Assembly: GCA_014190895.1 (NCBI GenBank)
Contig: BJGV01000010.1
Location: forward strand, 1 to 48,685
Direction of reading: 5' to 3'
Source: Nitrosomonadaceae bacterium
Lineage (GTDB): Bacteria > Pseudomonadota > Gammaproteobacteria > Burkholderiales > Nitrosomonadaceae
DNA length: 48,685 nucleotides
Made by a program: the position numbers and the translations under genes. This document shows, piece by piece, positions 30,384-41,096 of the stretch (the first letter of the stretch is position 1; every line of letters starts with the position of its first letter). The notes under the pieces are model-generated. The model ran no database searches. It saw only the letters and a program-made list of their open reading frames with translations, and had not been told where the DNA came from.

Positions 30384-31835
30384 ATGAACTTTCTGTTACC
30401 TAACCTATCCCCTGCCTATCCAGAGATATTTTTACTGGCAATGGGATGTTTGGTTCTATTAACCGGACTTGTGGCGCGTGAAAAGCTACCCAATTTAACA
30501 TATCTGTTAACGCAGATTGCTTTATTTGGCTGTGCGCTGATTACCTTTATTACTTTCACTCCTGATGCAATCTATACTTTCTCCGATATGTTTGTAGATG
30601 ATGTTATGGCCGATACGCTGAAAATGTTGGTGTATATCACGGTGTCTGTATGTCTAATTTACTCAAGGAGCTATATTTCGTTAAGAGGTATGCTTAGTGG
30701 TGAGTTTTTTAGTCTAGTGTTGTTTGCTACATTAGGAATGTTGGTCATGATTTCAGCCAGTCATTTTCTAACCCTCTATCTTGGATTGGAACTTCTGTCG
30801 CTATCACTTTATGCCATGGTTGCGCTGCGACGTGACTCATCAATCGCCACTGAGGCGGCAATGAAATTCTTTATATTGGGCGCATTGGCTTCTGGTTTCT
30901 TATTGTACGGTATGTCCATGATTTATGGAGTTACTGGTTCCCTTAATATTGCTCGTATTTCAGAAATAATTCAGGGTGGTGTCGTCAATCACGCGACATT
31001 AGTAGTAGGTCTTGTTTTTATCGTTGCTGGCATCGGCTTTAAGTTGAGTGTAGCACCATTTCATATGTGGGCACCCGATGTTTATCAAGGAGCACCCACA
31101 GCAGTCGTTTTGTTTATTAGTTCAGCGCCAAAACTGGCCGCGTTTGGTTTTGTTATGCGTCTGTTAATAGAGGGCGTTGGGGGAATGGCAAATGATTGGC
31201 AGGGGATGCTTATTATTTTGGCACTGATGTCAATGGCTATTGGTAATTTGGGTGCAATTATGCAAACTAACATTAAACGCATGCTAGCTTACTCAACTAT
31301 TTCACATATGGGTTTTATGCTGCTTGGCATCGTTAGTGCAAATGTTGATGGATATGGTTCTTCAATGTTTTACGTTGTAATTTATGTGATTATGACTTTA
31401 GGTACATTCGGTATAATTATGCTTTTATCACACGGGGTGTACGAAGCTGAGAAACTTGATGATTTTAAGGGACTTAATCGCCGTAATCCACGTTATGCAT
31501 TTATTACCCTACTATTAATGTTCTCTTTGGCTGGCATTCCACCCACGGTGGGTTTTTACGCTAAACTTTCGGTATTGCAGGCAGTTATGAACGCTGGCTA
31601 TATCTGGTTAGCAGTGATGGCTGTATTATTCTCAGTAATCGGTGCATTTTACTATTTGCGTATTATTAAATTGATGTATTTTGATGAGCCAGAGAATGAT
31701 ATTTTTATTTCACCACAGAGGGATGTCGAACTACTAATTAGTACAAATGGCCTAGTTATTCTTTTACTTGGCATTTTCCCTCAAACGTTAATGGCATTAT
31801 GTATTTATGCCATCCAGAGTTCAGTGCAGTCTTAA
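30384..31835 (+). CDS. nuoN: NADH-quinone oxidoreductase subunit N
   Basis: NuoN is the third antiporter-like pump and the last gene of the operon. The 483-residue product has [20 protein letters not shown] near residue 130, the helix with [20 protein letters not shown] near residue 215, and [14 protein letters not shown] near residue 302. A short hairpin CAGTC/GACTG (31827-31831 with 31841-31845) spans the stop codon and is followed by a T run near 31851, perhaps a weak operon end. Confidence 0.96.
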   Translation: MNFLLPNLSPAYPEIFLLAMGCLVLLTGLVAREKLPNLTYLLTQIALFGCALITFITFTPDAIYTFSDMFVDDVMADTLKMLVYITVSVCLIYSRSYISLRGMLSGEFFSLVLFATLGMLVMISASHFLTLYLGLELLSLSLYAMVALRRDSSIATEAAMKFFILGALASGFLLYGMSMIYGVTGSLNIARISEIIQGGVVNHATLVVGLVFIVAGIGFKLSVAPFHMWAPDVYQGAPTAVVLFISSAPKLAAFGFVMRLLIEGVGGMANDWQGMLIILALMSMAIGNLGAIMQTNIKRMLAYSTISHMGFMLLGIVSANVDGYGSSMFYVVIYVIMTLGTFGIIMLLSHGVYEAEKLDDFKGLNRRNPRYAFITLLLMFSLAGIPPTVGFYAKLSVLQAVMNAGYIWLAVMAVLFSVIGAFYYLRIIKLMYFDEPENDIFISPQRDVELLISTNGLVILLLGIFPQTLMALCIYAIQSSVQS

Positions 31836-31884
31836 ATTGCGACTGGTTATATTTTTTTAAAGCGACTATTTTTAGAGGAAGTTT

Positions 31885-33795
31885 ATGGAAACTATAGTTA
31901 CAAAAGAACATCTAAATTTTCAGGCTGAGGTAAAACAACTTTTGAAGTTAATGATTCACTCTTTGTATAGCAATAAAGAGATATTTTTACGTGAGTTGAT
32001 TTCTAATGCGTCTGATGCCGTCGACAAACTTCGTTTTGAAGGTTTGTCAGACGGCTCTTTATATGAATCTAATTCGGATTTAAGAATTCGTATAAGCTAC
32101 GATACCCTAGCCCGTACTATTACTATTAGTGATAATGGTATTGGTATGTCACGACAAGAAGTGATTGATCATATCGGTACTATTGCTAAATCGGGTACCC
32201 GCGAATTCTTTAATTCACTGACAGGTGATCAGGCCAAAGATGCAAATTTAATAGGTCAATTTGGCGTTGGTTTTTATTCTGCTTTTATTGTTTCAGACAA
32301 AGTGACACTCTTTACTCGTCGCGGTGGGCTATCTCCAGAGCATGGTGTTCGTTGGGAGTCTATTGGCGAGGGCGACTATACATTGGAAACAGCAGAGAAA
32401 ATAGATCGCGGTACAGATGTTATTTTACATCTGCGTGAAGGTGAAGATGACTTGCTCGATGGCCGGAAATTACGTTCTATTATTCGTAAGTACTCTGATC
32501 ACATTATGCTACCTATTTTAATGAAAAAAGAGGAGTGGTCTAAAGAGAAGAGTGAAAATGTAATTTCTGATGAAGATGAAACCATCAATCAAGCAAACGC
32601 ATTGTGGGCGCGTGCCAAGACTGATATTACTCCTGATCAATATGAGGAGTTTTATAAACATATGGCGCATGATCAAGAGTCTCCATTGGCTTATGTCCAT
32701 ACTAAAGTAGAGGGAAAGCAAGAATATACCCAATTACTTTATATTCCATCGCGTGCACCATTTGATACATTTGATCACGAGCATCGTCACGGCATTAAAC
32801 TTTACATACGACGAGTATTTGTTATGGATGATGCGGAGCAACTATTGCCAAATTATCTACGCTTTGTAAAGGGAGTAATTGATTCCAATAATTTACCATT
32901 AAATGTTTCGCGTGAGATATTACAAGAGTCAAAGGATGTCGAAGCAATTCGTTCCGGATCAGTTAAAAAAGTGCTGGGACTTCTTGAGGATATAGCTCAA
33001 AGCACAGAAGATAAAGATAGAGAGAAATATAAAATTTTTTGGAAAGAATTCGGTCAAGTTATAAAAGAAGGGGTAGGAGAAGATTATGCTAATCGTGAGC
33101 GCATTGCTAGGCTATTACGATTTGTTTCCACACATATTAATTCTGATGATCAGATTGTTTCGCTAGCCGATTATATCAATCGCATGAAAGAAGGGCAGGA
33201 GAAAATTTATTACATTACCGCTGATAGCATTAAGGCAGCAAGAAGTAGTCCGCATTTAGAAATTTTTAGAAAAAAAAATATCGAAGTAATACTGTTATTC
33301 GAGCGTGTAGATGAGTGGTTAGCGGCCAATCTAAATGAGTTTGATGGAAAATCATTGCAGTCAATAGCAAAAGGTGACCTTAATTTAGGAAAATTGGGCG
33401 ATGAGAGTGAAAAGGTAGAGCAAGAGAAAGAAGCAAGCGACTACAAAGAGCTCACTGAGCGTATAAAAAGTATTCTGGGCGAAAAAGTGAAAGATGTGCG
33501 CATCACGTTACGTCTGACAGAATCTCCTGCCTGTCTAGTTGCAGATAGTCACGAAATGGGCGGAAATTTAGAGCGTTTGCTCAAATCTGCAGGACAGAAA
33601 GTGATTCATGCAAAACCTATTCTTGAGATAAATCCGCATCACCCAATAGTTCAGAAATTAAAGTATGAAGAGACACATTTTTCCGATTGGAGTTACATCT
33701 TATTTGATCAGGCATTATTAGTAGAGGGCGGGCAGCTTGAGGATCCGTCTGGATTTGTTAAGAGACTTAACGAGTTATTGCTATTGACAACTTAG
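31885..33795 (+). CDS. htpG: Molecular chaperone HtpG (Hsp90)
   Basis: HtpG is the bacterial Hsp90, an ATP-driven cytoplasmic dimer that assists protein folding under stress. The 636-residue product has the GHKL-type ATP site: [14 protein letters not shown] (near residue 35), DNGIGM (near 86) and [17 protein letters not shown] (near 126). The middle and C-terminal dimerisation domains are complete. The ATG at 31885 follows AGAGGAAG. No clear heat-shock sigma-32 promoter was seen in the 49-base gap after nuoN. Confidence 0.97.
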   Translation: METIVTKEHLNFQAEVKQLLKLMIHSLYSNKEIFLRELISNASDAVDKLRFEGLSDGSLYESNSDLRIRISYDTLARTITISDNGIGMSRQEVIDHIGTIAKSGTREFFNSLTGDQAKDANLIGQFGVGFYSAFIVSDKVTLFTRRGGLSPEHGVRWESIGEGDYTLETAEKIDRGTDVILHLREGEDDLLDGRKLRSIIRKYSDHIMLPILMKKEEWSKEKSENVISDEDETINQANALWARAKTDITPDQYEEFYKHMAHDQESPLAYVHTKVEGKQEYTQLLYIPSRAPFDTFDHEHRHGIKLYIRRVFVMDDAEQLLPNYLRFVKGVIDSNNLPLNVSREILQESKDVEAIRSGSVKKVLGLLEDIAQSTEDKDREKYKIFWKEFGQVIKEGVGEDYANRERIARLLRFVSTHINSDDQIVSLADYINRMKEGQEKIYYITADSIKAARSSPHLEIFRKKNIEVILLFERVDEWLAANLNEFDGKSLQSIAKGDLNLGKLGDESEKVEQEKEASDYKELTERIKSILGEKVKDVRITLRLTESPACLVADSHEMGGNLERLLKSAGQKVIHAKPILEINPHHPIVQKLKYEETHFSDWSYILFDQALLVEGGQLEDPSGFVKRLNELLLLTT

Positions 33796-33852
33796 ACTTC
33801 TAAATAATTAATTCGTATTGGTTGACTTAAAAAATCTGATCTATCAGATAGA

Positions 33853-33882
33853 CGCTACATAGAATATTGGATAAATGTAGCG
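33853..33882 (+). other. Hairpin between htpG and argB
   Basis: CGCTACAT (33853-33860) pairs perfectly with ATGTAGCG (33875-33882) around a 14-base loop. No T run follows. It may mark the htpG mRNA end or act in the argB leader; nothing decides between these. A TAAAAT at 33929-33934 could be the argB -10, but no good -35 accompanies it. Confidence 0.35.
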
Positions 33883-33931
33883 AAATTTGATGATCAGTAT
33901 GAAAAATTCTGGACAGCAATTTTCGGTGTAA

Positions 33932-34846
<915 letters not shown>

Positions 34847-34907
34847 TACTAATTTATTTTGCAGATCTGAATATATAGAGATAAATTTTCACCGAGTTAA
34901 AAAGCGC

Positions 34908-35519
34908 ATGTTGGTTAAATCAGGAAGAAGAGAGCAGATTTTACAAACTTTAGCAGGAATGCTAGAGAGTCCCCATGCTGTAAAAATCACTACAGCAGCT
35001 TTGGCGGCTAAACTTGATGTTTCTGAGGCAGCACTTTACCGTCACTTTGCTAGTAAAGCGCAAATGTTTGAAGGCCTGATTGAATTTATTGAGCAAACTT
35101 TATTTAGTCTTATTAATAAACTGACCGCGAAAGAAAAAAGCGGTATTAAGCAAATAGAAGGGATCCTGTTCCTCTTGCTCGGTTTTTCAGAGAAAAATCC
35201 TGGCATGACACGAGTATTAGTTGGGGACGCGCTGGTAAATGAAGATGATCGTCTTCAAATCAGAATCAATCAACTGCACGATCGTCTTGAGGCAACGTTA
35301 AAACAAGCGCTGCGTTTTGCTGCTGATGAGCAAGAAATAGCGGCAGGATTGGATGTAGCTGCACGAGCAAATTTTCTTATTTGTTATGTTATAGGGCGCT
35401 GGCAACAATTTGTTAAAAGTAACTTTAAGCGCACTCCAATGGAGTATTGGGAGATACAACGAAGGGAGTTATTTTTAACTGATCTACTTTCTATTTCATT
35501 TTTAGAAAGAAATTTTTGA
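34908..35519 (+). CDS. slmA: Nucleoid occlusion factor SlmA (TetR family)
   Basis: SlmA is a TetR-type DNA-binding protein that, bound to chromosomal sites, blocks FtsZ rings over the nucleoid. The 203-residue product has the helix-turn-helix with LDVSEAALYRHFASKAQMFE (residues about 36-55). LLLGFSEKNPGMTRVLVGDAL (with its core near residues 90-108) closely matches known SlmA. Its last six codons and stop lie in the first copy of a 19-bp tandem duplication (35502-35520), next to the convergent gene. The role is inferred from similarity. Confidence 0.9.
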   Translation: MLVKSGRREQILQTLAGMLESPHAVKITTAALAAKLDVSEAALYRHFASKAQMFEGLIEFIEQTLFSLINKLTAKEKSGIKQIEGILFLLLGFSEKNPGMTRVLVGDALVNEDDRLQIRINQLHDRLEATLKQALRFAADEQEIAAGLDVAARANFLICYVIGRWQQFVKSNFKRTPMEYWEIQRRELFLTDLLSISFLERNF

Positions 35520-35539
35520 CTTAGAAAGAAATTTTTGAC
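35502..35539. repeat. Perfect 19-bp tandem duplication
   Basis: TTAGAAAGAAATTTTTGAC occurs twice with no gap, at 35502-35520 and 35521-35539. The first copy encodes the end of slmA on the + strand; the second encodes the end of the adenylyltransferase gene on the - strand. Confidence 0.97.
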
Positions 35540-36288
35540 CCAAGAATACTACACACTGGACACATGGGGTCTTTATTTAATTTTATCGAACGCCATTCCA
35601 TTGTTAATCCGTTTAGTAATATTAGACGACCACTTAACGTTTCTCCAATATTAAGTAGAATTTTTAGCGCCTCTGCTGCTTGTATACAACCAATAATTCC
35701 CACAAGAGGAGAGAAAACCCCAGTTGTGCAATGTACATTACCTTCTTCTGTATTATTTTCTTGGAATAAGCAATGATAGCAGGGGCTATTAATGTCACAT
35801 AAATTGAATGTAGTTACTTGCCCGCTAAAATGTGAGACTGCACCGGATACAAGTTGTTTTTTGTGGGTAACGCACGCCATGTTTACTGCATGACGGGTGA
35901 CAAAATTATCGCTTGCATCGATTACTACATCAGTTTTCGCAACTAGGCGAGATAGTTTTCTCTCATCTACACGTTCTTTTAATGCAATGACGTTTATTTC
36001 CGGATTGATAGCTAAGAGAGATTTCTTTGCAGAGTATGCTTTTGGTGTACCGATAGCCCTAGTATTGTGCACAATCTGTCGCTGAAGATTAGTTAAATCA
36101 ACTTCATCACTATCGCAAATTGTAATTTCTCCAACACCACTAGCAGCAAGGTACATGGCAACTGGTGATCCTAATCCCCCCGCGCCAATAATAAGCGCAT
36201 GTGATCGAATCAGAATTTCTTGTCCTTGTATATCAATCTGCGGCAGAAAAATATGGCGACTGTAGCGTAACAGTTGTTCATCGTTCAT
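35521..36288 (-). CDS. moeB: MoeB/ThiF-type adenylyltransferase (HesA/MoeB/ThiF family)
   Basis: These enzymes adenylate the C-terminus of a ubiquitin-like sulfur carrier (MoaD or ThiS) for molybdopterin or thiamin synthesis. The 255-residue product has the nucleotide site IIGAGGLGSP (residues 33-42) and the conserved DEVDLTNLQRQIVH (61-74). DASDNF is at 124-129. Zinc ligands are Cys170, Cys173, Cys243 and Cys246, with a possible catalytic Cys187 in HCTTGVFSPLVG. No moaD, thiS or other cofactor gene is adjacent, so MoeB and ThiF cannot be told apart. The run gpmA-envC-ctpA-this gene is common in betaproteobacteria. Confidence 0.9.
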   Translation of the reverse strand: MNDEQLLRYSRHIFLPQIDIQGQEILIRSHALIIGAGGLGSPVAMYLAASGVGEITICDSDEVDLTNLQRQIVHNTRAIGTPKAYSAKKSLLAINPEINVIALKERVDERKLSRLVAKTDVVIDASDNFVTRHAVNMACVTHKKQLVSGAVSHFSGQVTTFNLCDINSPCYHCLFQENNTEEGNVHCTTGVFSPLVGIIGCIQAAEALKILLNIGETLSGRLILLNGLTMEWRSIKLNKDPMCPVCSILGSKISF

Positions 36289-36333
36289 AATCAGAGACGA
36301 GAATTTTTCCTTAGCATAATTTATATTTATTCA

Positions 36334-37758
36334 CTAATTCTTTTTGGATTCTTTTATTGGTGTTGGGGCAAGTTCTTTTAAATAATTCATTGCTTGGAGC
36401 AGCAATAGATCTTGACTGGAACCGAATTCTATAGGTAGTTCATTCTTCTTTTCCCCTTCATTTTCATTTTTTAATTCAGGTGTTTTAGTTTCCGGTTTAG
36501 GCATTATCTTTACTATGCCATCAGATTTAGACCCTTCAATTTTTCCGTTAGACAAATGGTGATCTAGATCAGCTTCGCGCAAGCGGTCAGATTCATCTTT
36601 TGCTGATATATCGATAATGTCTGGTGTGATTCCTTTAGCCTGAATTGATCGTCCATTGGGCGTGTAATAGCGGGCAGTGGTGAGTTTAATACCAGTATTA
36701 TTACCTAGGGGTAATACTGTTTGCACTGATCCCTTACCAAAAGTTTGCGTGCCCATTACCAAAGAGCGTTTGTGATCCTGTAATGCCCCTGCAACAATTT
36801 CTGAAGCTGAAGCCGAGCCAGCATTAACTAATGTAATTATGGGCACGGTTTTAATTGCAGATGGCAACTTCTGAATAGGGTCGTCTTTAGTATTGTCACG
36901 TAGATAGAATTCAGGGCTTGCTTTGAGTCGCATTTTAGCATCATTGGTGCGTCCATCGGTGTAGACTACTAGTGAATTAGCTGGTAAAAAAATAGCAGAC
37001 ACGCCTACTGCTGCATTCAATAGTCCGCCCGGATTATTGCGGAAATCTAATACCAGCCCTTTCATTGGCACCGAACTTTCTTTAAATAATTTTTCTAGAG
37101 CCTTGGCTAGATTCTCACCTGTTTGTTCTTGAAATTGTGTGATACGTAAATATGCATATCCAGGTTCCAGTATTTTTGATCTCACACTTTGAATTTTTAT
37201 AATGGCACGCATCAAAGTAAAGTTGATTGGTTTCGATTCGCCTTTACGAAAAATACTTATAGTTATGGAGGTGTTGGGTTTACCACGCATGATTTTAATC
37301 GCATCACTGAGTGTCATACCTTTAACTGCAGTGCTATTTAATTTTATAATGAGATCTCCTGGCTTGATTCCGGCACGGTGTGCAGGCGAATCCTCGATTG
37401 GTGAAATAATTCTGATAAGGCCATCTTCCATTGTTACTTCAATACCTAAGCCACCAAATTCACCTTGGGTACCAATTTGTAATTCTTTGTAAGCATCCAC
37501 ATCTAAATAAGCTGAATGAGGATCGAGACCAGTCAACATACCTTTAATAGCTTCATCAATAAGTTTTTTATCTTCTACCACCTCTACGTAGTCACTTTTG
37601 ATACGACCAAATACCTCGGTAAATGCACGCAATTCTTCAATTGGAAGCGCGCGTGGATTTTCCTTATCAGCTGCGGCGGGAAAATTAAGACTAAGCATCA
37701 CGCCAGCAACGGCACCAATAAAAATTAAGCTAAATTGTTGAAATTTCTGGTGCATCAT
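36334..37758 (-). CDS. ctpA: Carboxy-terminal processing protease (S41 family)
   Basis: A periplasmic or membrane-anchored serine protease that trims C-termini of envelope proteins. The 474-residue product has an N-terminal hydrophobic segment (about residues 8-28), a PDZ domain (about 100-170) and the S41 core. The Ser-Lys dyad is Ser317 (in NAGSASASEIVAG) and Lys342 (in TQTFGKGSVQT). The C-terminal 90 residues are polar and Lys/Glu-rich. The start is the ATG at 37758 because AGGAGAG lies just upstream; an ATG at 37773 would contain that site, and one at 37755 is also possible. envC ends 34 bases upstream. Confidence 0.93.
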   Translation of the reverse strand: MMHQKFQQFSLIFIGAVAGVMLSLNFPAAADKENPRALPIEELRAFTEVFGRIKSDYVEVVEDKKLIDEAIKGMLTGLDPHSAYLDVDAYKELQIGTQGEFGGLGIEVTMEDGLIRIISPIEDSPAHRAGIKPGDLIIKLNSTAVKGMTLSDAIKIMRGKPNTSITISIFRKGESKPINFTLMRAIIKIQSVRSKILEPGYAYLRITQFQEQTGENLAKALEKLFKESSVPMKGLVLDFRNNPGGLLNAAVGVSAIFLPANSLVVYTDGRTNDAKMRLKASPEFYLRDNTKDDPIQKLPSAIKTVPIITLVNAGSASASEIVAGALQDHKRSLVMGTQTFGKGSVQTVLPLGNNTGIKLTTARYYTPNGRSIQAKGITPDIIDISAKDESDRLREADLDHHLSNGKIEGSKSDGIVKIMPKPETKTPELKNENEGEKKNELPIEFGSSQDLLLLQAMNYLKELAPTPIKESKKN

Positions 37759-37792
37759 AGACTCTCCTGACATGTAATTTTAATATCGCTAT

Positions 37793-39034
37793 TTATTCCG
37801 ATTGAATCCAGTCTAGAGGATTAAATGGCTTACCTTTATGGCGTAACTCAAAGTATAAACCAGGATCTGCATTGTCCCCGCTATTTCCAACGGTAGCAAT
37901 GGCATCTCGACTCTTTATCGTGTCGCCCACTCTTTTTAAGATATTTTCATTGCCTCCATAGAGACTCATATAACCTGCACCATGATCAATGATCACAAGA
38001 TTACCAAATCCACGCAACCAGTCGGCAAAGACTATTTGACCATTGGCGATTGCTTTGACATTTTCTCCGATGGAGGAACGAATAAACAGTCCTTTCCAAG
38101 TAACTTTCCCATTTAAACGTAGACCGCCAAATTGATTAGTTAGTTCCCCATTCACAGGTAAATTCAAGTAGCCTTTGAGCGAAAAAAATGAACTTTCACC
38201 GGTAGATGTGCTAGGTAATTTGTCATTATTTTGAGTCGTTATATTATTTTTCTGTAATAGCAACTTACCGAGTTTATTTACTAGATGAGAAAGTCTTTTT
38301 TCATTATGCCTTAACTTATTAAGTTCTTGTTTTTTTTCAGCAACCTGTTTAGAAATATCCATAAGAAATTTCTGATGTTTTATCTCCTCTATTTTTAGAA
38401 TTCTTTTTTGTTTTTTTTGTTTGAGTTGAGTGGATATAATTTTTGACGCTCTTTTATTAGTCTCTTGTTCGAGCGTTTCAAGTTGCTTTAAGTTAATTCG
38501 CAATGCACCAATACTTTCAGATCGTATGCGGGAAAAGTAATTGTAATAATGTAATTTGCGCGCAATTCCATTTAAATCTTGCTGGCTAAAAAGTAATTCT
38601 GAGTATGCTTGTTGTTCATTGATGTACTGTTGGTAGAGTATTTTATTTAGTCGCGTTTGTTGCATACTGATACTAATTTTAATTTGCTTGGAGTTATTTT
38701 TTAATTGATCTAATTTTTTATTCTCTAAATATCGATCGCGAGCAATTTTAACAAGTCTAAGAGTTGCTTCATTAATTGCTATTTTTGATTCATACAGAGA
38801 GTCTTTTATTTTTGATTTTTTACTCTCTTTTTTTACTAGATCTTTTTTTAGAATTTCAATGTGATTACGCATCTCCTCTAGGCTTTCTTCAGTAACTTCT
38901 TGAGCGGCATAAAGCAGGTGCGGCTGCATTGATATGCAGAGAAAAATAAATCCAAAGCGTATACTAGATAGAAAGTTGTAGGAAACTAATGTCGATACTT
39001 TCAATCGTATCTTTGTGTAATTTTTTTTTGACAT
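37793..39034 (-). CDS. envC: Murein hydrolase activator EnvC
   Basis: EnvC activates the cell-wall amidases at the division septum. The 413-residue product has a signal peptide (about residues 26-44, ending LLYAA) and a long Lys/Glu/Gln-rich coiled coil (about 47-265). A C-terminal LytM/M23 domain includes WKGLFIRSSIGENVKAIANG, FADWLRGFGN and DHGAGYMSLYGGNENI. The last zinc motif reads GLYFELRHKG rather than HLHFE, so it is a degenerate LytM domain as in E. coli EnvC, which activates rather than cuts. It lies upstream of ctpA, which in several bacteria belongs to the same cell-wall pathway. Confidence 0.93.
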   Translation of the reverse strand: MSKKNYTKIRLKVSTLVSYNFLSSIRFGFIFLCISMQPHLLYAAQEVTEESLEEMRNHIEILKKDLVKKESKKSKIKDSLYESKIAINEATLRLVKIARDRYLENKKLDQLKNNSKQIKISISMQQTRLNKILYQQYINEQQAYSELLFSQQDLNGIARKLHYYNYFSRIRSESIGALRINLKQLETLEQETNKRASKIISTQLKQKKQKRILKIEEIKHQKFLMDISKQVAEKKQELNKLRHNEKRLSHLVNKLGKLLLQKNNITTQNNDKLPSTSTGESSFFSLKGYLNLPVNGELTNQFGGLRLNGKVTWKGLFIRSSIGENVKAIANGQIVFADWLRGFGNLVIIDHGAGYMSLYGGNENILKRVGDTIKSRDAIATVGNSGDNADPGLYFELRHKGKPFNPLDWIQSE

Positions 39035-39139
39035 GACGACATAGATTTATTTTTAAAAGAGGGAAAAATTGCAGAAGTAATCTTGTTGCTCTATGCCTGT
39101 ATGTATTTGGTTGAGTTATAAGGGAGATAATAGCTTGCT

Positions 39140-39871
39140 CTAATTTTTTGCAATTTGACTAGCTTTTTTAATTTTCGCTTGATCTCCCAGATAATAATGT
39201 CGAATGGGCGTCATATCATTTTCGAATTCATACACCAGAGGAATTCCAGTAGGAATATTGAGACTCAAGATATCCAGATTAGAAATATTGTCAAGATGTT
39301 TAACTAGTGCCCGCAATGAGTTCCCATGGGCAACAATGATGACGCGTTGTCCAGATTTTACCATTGGTAGGATGGTATTGTTCCAGTAAGGAAGGAATCT
39401 TGTAGTCATATCCTCCAGAGACTCAGTTAAGGGGATGTCCTGCTTGTTTAAATCTCGGTATTGGGGTTCGTATCTTGGGTGACGGGGATCATTTAGATCT
39501 AGTGCAGGCGGCCGAATATCGTAGCTACGACGCCAAATTAAAATTTGTTTTTCACCATATTTCGCCGCTGTCTCAGTTTTATTCAAGCCCTGTAGCGCAC
39601 CATAGTGTCGTTCATTGAGTCGCCAAGAAGAATTTACAGGAAGCCACATCCGATCCATCTCATCCAGAGTAATCCACAATGTCCGAATGGCTCGCTTTAG
39701 TACCGAGGTATAAGCAATGTCAAATGTAAAATTACCTTCTCGTAGTAAGCGACCAGAATTTTTTGCTTCTTCAAAACCCCTAGAAGATAAGTCTACATCT
39801 GTCCAACCAGTGAAATAATTTTCTTTGTTCCAGATACTTTCCCCGTGTCTCAAGAGAACAAGTTTCTTCAT
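39140..39871 (-). CDS. gpmA: 2,3-bisphosphoglycerate-dependent phosphoglycerate mutase
   Basis: GpmA interconverts 3- and 2-phosphoglycerate in glycolysis. The 243-residue product has [20 protein letters not shown] at the N-terminus, with the phosphorylated His9. [20 protein letters not shown] lies near residue 82, and the second catalytic His is in [14 protein letters not shown] near residue 180. The start is taken as the ATG at 39871, with AAGGA just upstream; an ATG at 39883 would add four residues but contains that site. It leads the minus-strand run. Confidence 0.96.
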   Translation of the reverse strand: MKKLVLLRHGESIWNKENYFTGWTDVDLSSRGFEEAKNSGRLLREGNFTFDIAYTSVLKRAIRTLWITLDEMDRMWLPVNSSWRLNERHYGALQGLNKTETAAKYGEKQILIWRRSYDIRPPALDLNDPRHPRYEPQYRDLNKQDIPLTESLEDMTTRFLPYWNNTILPMVKSGQRVIIVAHGNSLRALVKHLDNISNLDILSLNIPTGIPLVYEFENDMTPIRHYYLGDQAKIKKASQIAKN

Positions 39872-40268
39872 ATTTTCCTTCATAATAGAGATTAGGACAG
39901 AAATTATATTCTAGTCTATTTCAATCAACAGAATTGACTAAAGTAGACTGCAGCATAAAATTTATATGCTATTTGAGTTAGTGAGGATAATTTGTGACAA
40001 CTCCCTTGATATATTAATTACATAATCTAGACGATAGCATTTTTAGGCTTAAATTTTTATTGAGCTACATCCAATTGTTAGAAAAATTATTAAGTGATAA
40101 CGTCTAAATATTGACCCTAATAAACTTCATCATAAATTAAATAGAAAACAGTTAATCAAGATTTTGTAAATTTTAATTTACTTGTATTGAATATTAATCA
40201 GAATAAGAGATGCCAGATTGCTCTGGCCTCTGATAAAATTAACTATTAAAAAATACAGGAGTATAAAA
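39872..40268. other. Gene-free region between gpmA and the rhodanese gene
   Basis: About 400 bases of AT-rich divergent spacer with no supported ORF. On the gpmA side, TATAAT on the minus strand (39903-39908) could be its -10, without a convincing -35. Next to it is a nested inverted repeat: AGTCTA/TAGACT (39913-39918, 39944-39949) around TCAAT/ATTGA (39921-39925, 39933-39937). A hairpin AGCATA/TATGCT (39952-39970) follows. On the rhodanese side, GCCAGA/TCTGGC with outer AGAG/CTCT (40206-40231) forms a stem-loop 25 bases before the ribosome site. Nothing was recognised in 39971-40205. Confidence 0.5.
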
Positions 40269-40676
40269 TTGGCATTCGTACAGAATAATATTGCTTTAAT
40301 TATGATTGCCGTAGTAAGTGGTGGTATTTTATTATGGGAGTTGCTATTGCGTCGCTCCGGAAGTGAAGTGGGCACGTTAGTAGCGGTGCAACTTATTAAC
40401 TACAAAGATGCGCTGGTGCTTGATGTACGAGAGAGCAGTGAATATGATGCGGGCCACATACCTAATTCTAAACATATTCCTTCGGATAAGATTGAAGATC
40501 GTTTACAGGAGTTGGAAAAATTTAAAGATAAGCCAATTCTAGTAATATACCGTAGCGGTGTGAATTCTGGCGCTACAAATTCACTTTTACGTAAGCATGG
40601 ATTTGTTCATGTGCATAATCTTGCAGGCGGCATTGATACATGGAAGCAAGAAAATTTACCAATGGTAAAGAAATAG
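40269..40676 (+). CDS. Membrane-anchored rhodanese-like protein (YibN type)
   Basis: The 135-residue product has one N-terminal transmembrane segment (about residues 7-25) and a cytoplasmic rhodanese domain, with ALVLDVRESSEYDAGHIPNS near residue 46 and LAGGIDTWKQENLPMVKK at the end. The active-site loop reads ILVIYRSGVNSG: Tyr94 stands where sulfurtransferases have the catalytic Cys of CRSG, so the usual activity is doubtful. The start is TTG 40269 with a perfect AGGAG seven bases upstream. The rhodanese-grxC-secB order is widespread in beta- and gammaproteobacteria; the gene's exact role there is unknown to me. Confidence 0.88.
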   Translation: MAFVQNNIALIMIAVVSGGILLWELLLRRSGSEVGTLVAVQLINYKDALVLDVRESSEYDAGHIPNSKHIPSDKIEDRLQELEKFKDKPILVIYRSGVNSGATNSLLRKHGFVHVHNLAGGIDTWKQENLPMVKK

Positions 40677-40688
40677 TTTGTTACTGAA

Positions 40689-40946
40689 ATGGTTAGAATA
40701 ACTATGTATTCCTCTGGCTCTTGTCCATATTGTATTATGGCGGAAAGGTTTTTGCATTCTAAAGGAGTGCGGGAAATAGAAAAGATTCGCATTGACTCGG
40801 ATCCTATTCGACGCATTGAGATGATGAAGAAAACTGGACGACGCACCGTACCTCAAATTTATATTGGTGAAGTTTACGTTGGCGGTTACGATGACTTAGT
40901 CAAACTTGATAGTGATAAAAAATTAACCAAGTTATTAATAGATTAA
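40689..40946 (+). CDS. grxC: Glutaredoxin 3
   Basis: A small glutathione-dependent disulfide reductase. The 85-residue product is a single glutaredoxin domain with the dithiol active site Cys12-Pro-Tyr-Cys15. The cis-Pro segment is TVPQIYIGEVYVGGYDDL near residue 53, which binds glutathione. It starts at ATG 40689, 13 bases after the rhodanese stop; an ATG at 40704 would remove part of the first strand and is unlikely. secB follows, a conserved neighbour. Confidence 0.96.
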   Translation: MVRITMYSSGSCPYCIMAERFLHSKGVREIEKIRIDSDPIRRIEMMKKTGRRTVPQIYIGEVYVGGYDDLVKLDSDKKLTKLLID

Positions 40947-41096
40947 TTGTCAGAATCTTATCAAGAAAGTTATAAAGACTAGACATTAGAGTTAAGAGTT
41001 TTTTGAGATTTTTTATCTGACATATGGATCTTTCGCTATCTACTCATTATTCACGGTAGTGCATATTATGTCTCAATATAAAATATGGAGTTTAAT

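Noticed and set aside
40178-40375. 65-codon minus-strand ORF before the rhodanese gene
   Set aside because: It overlaps the rhodanese membrane helix on the other strand and has no support from motifs or start signals.
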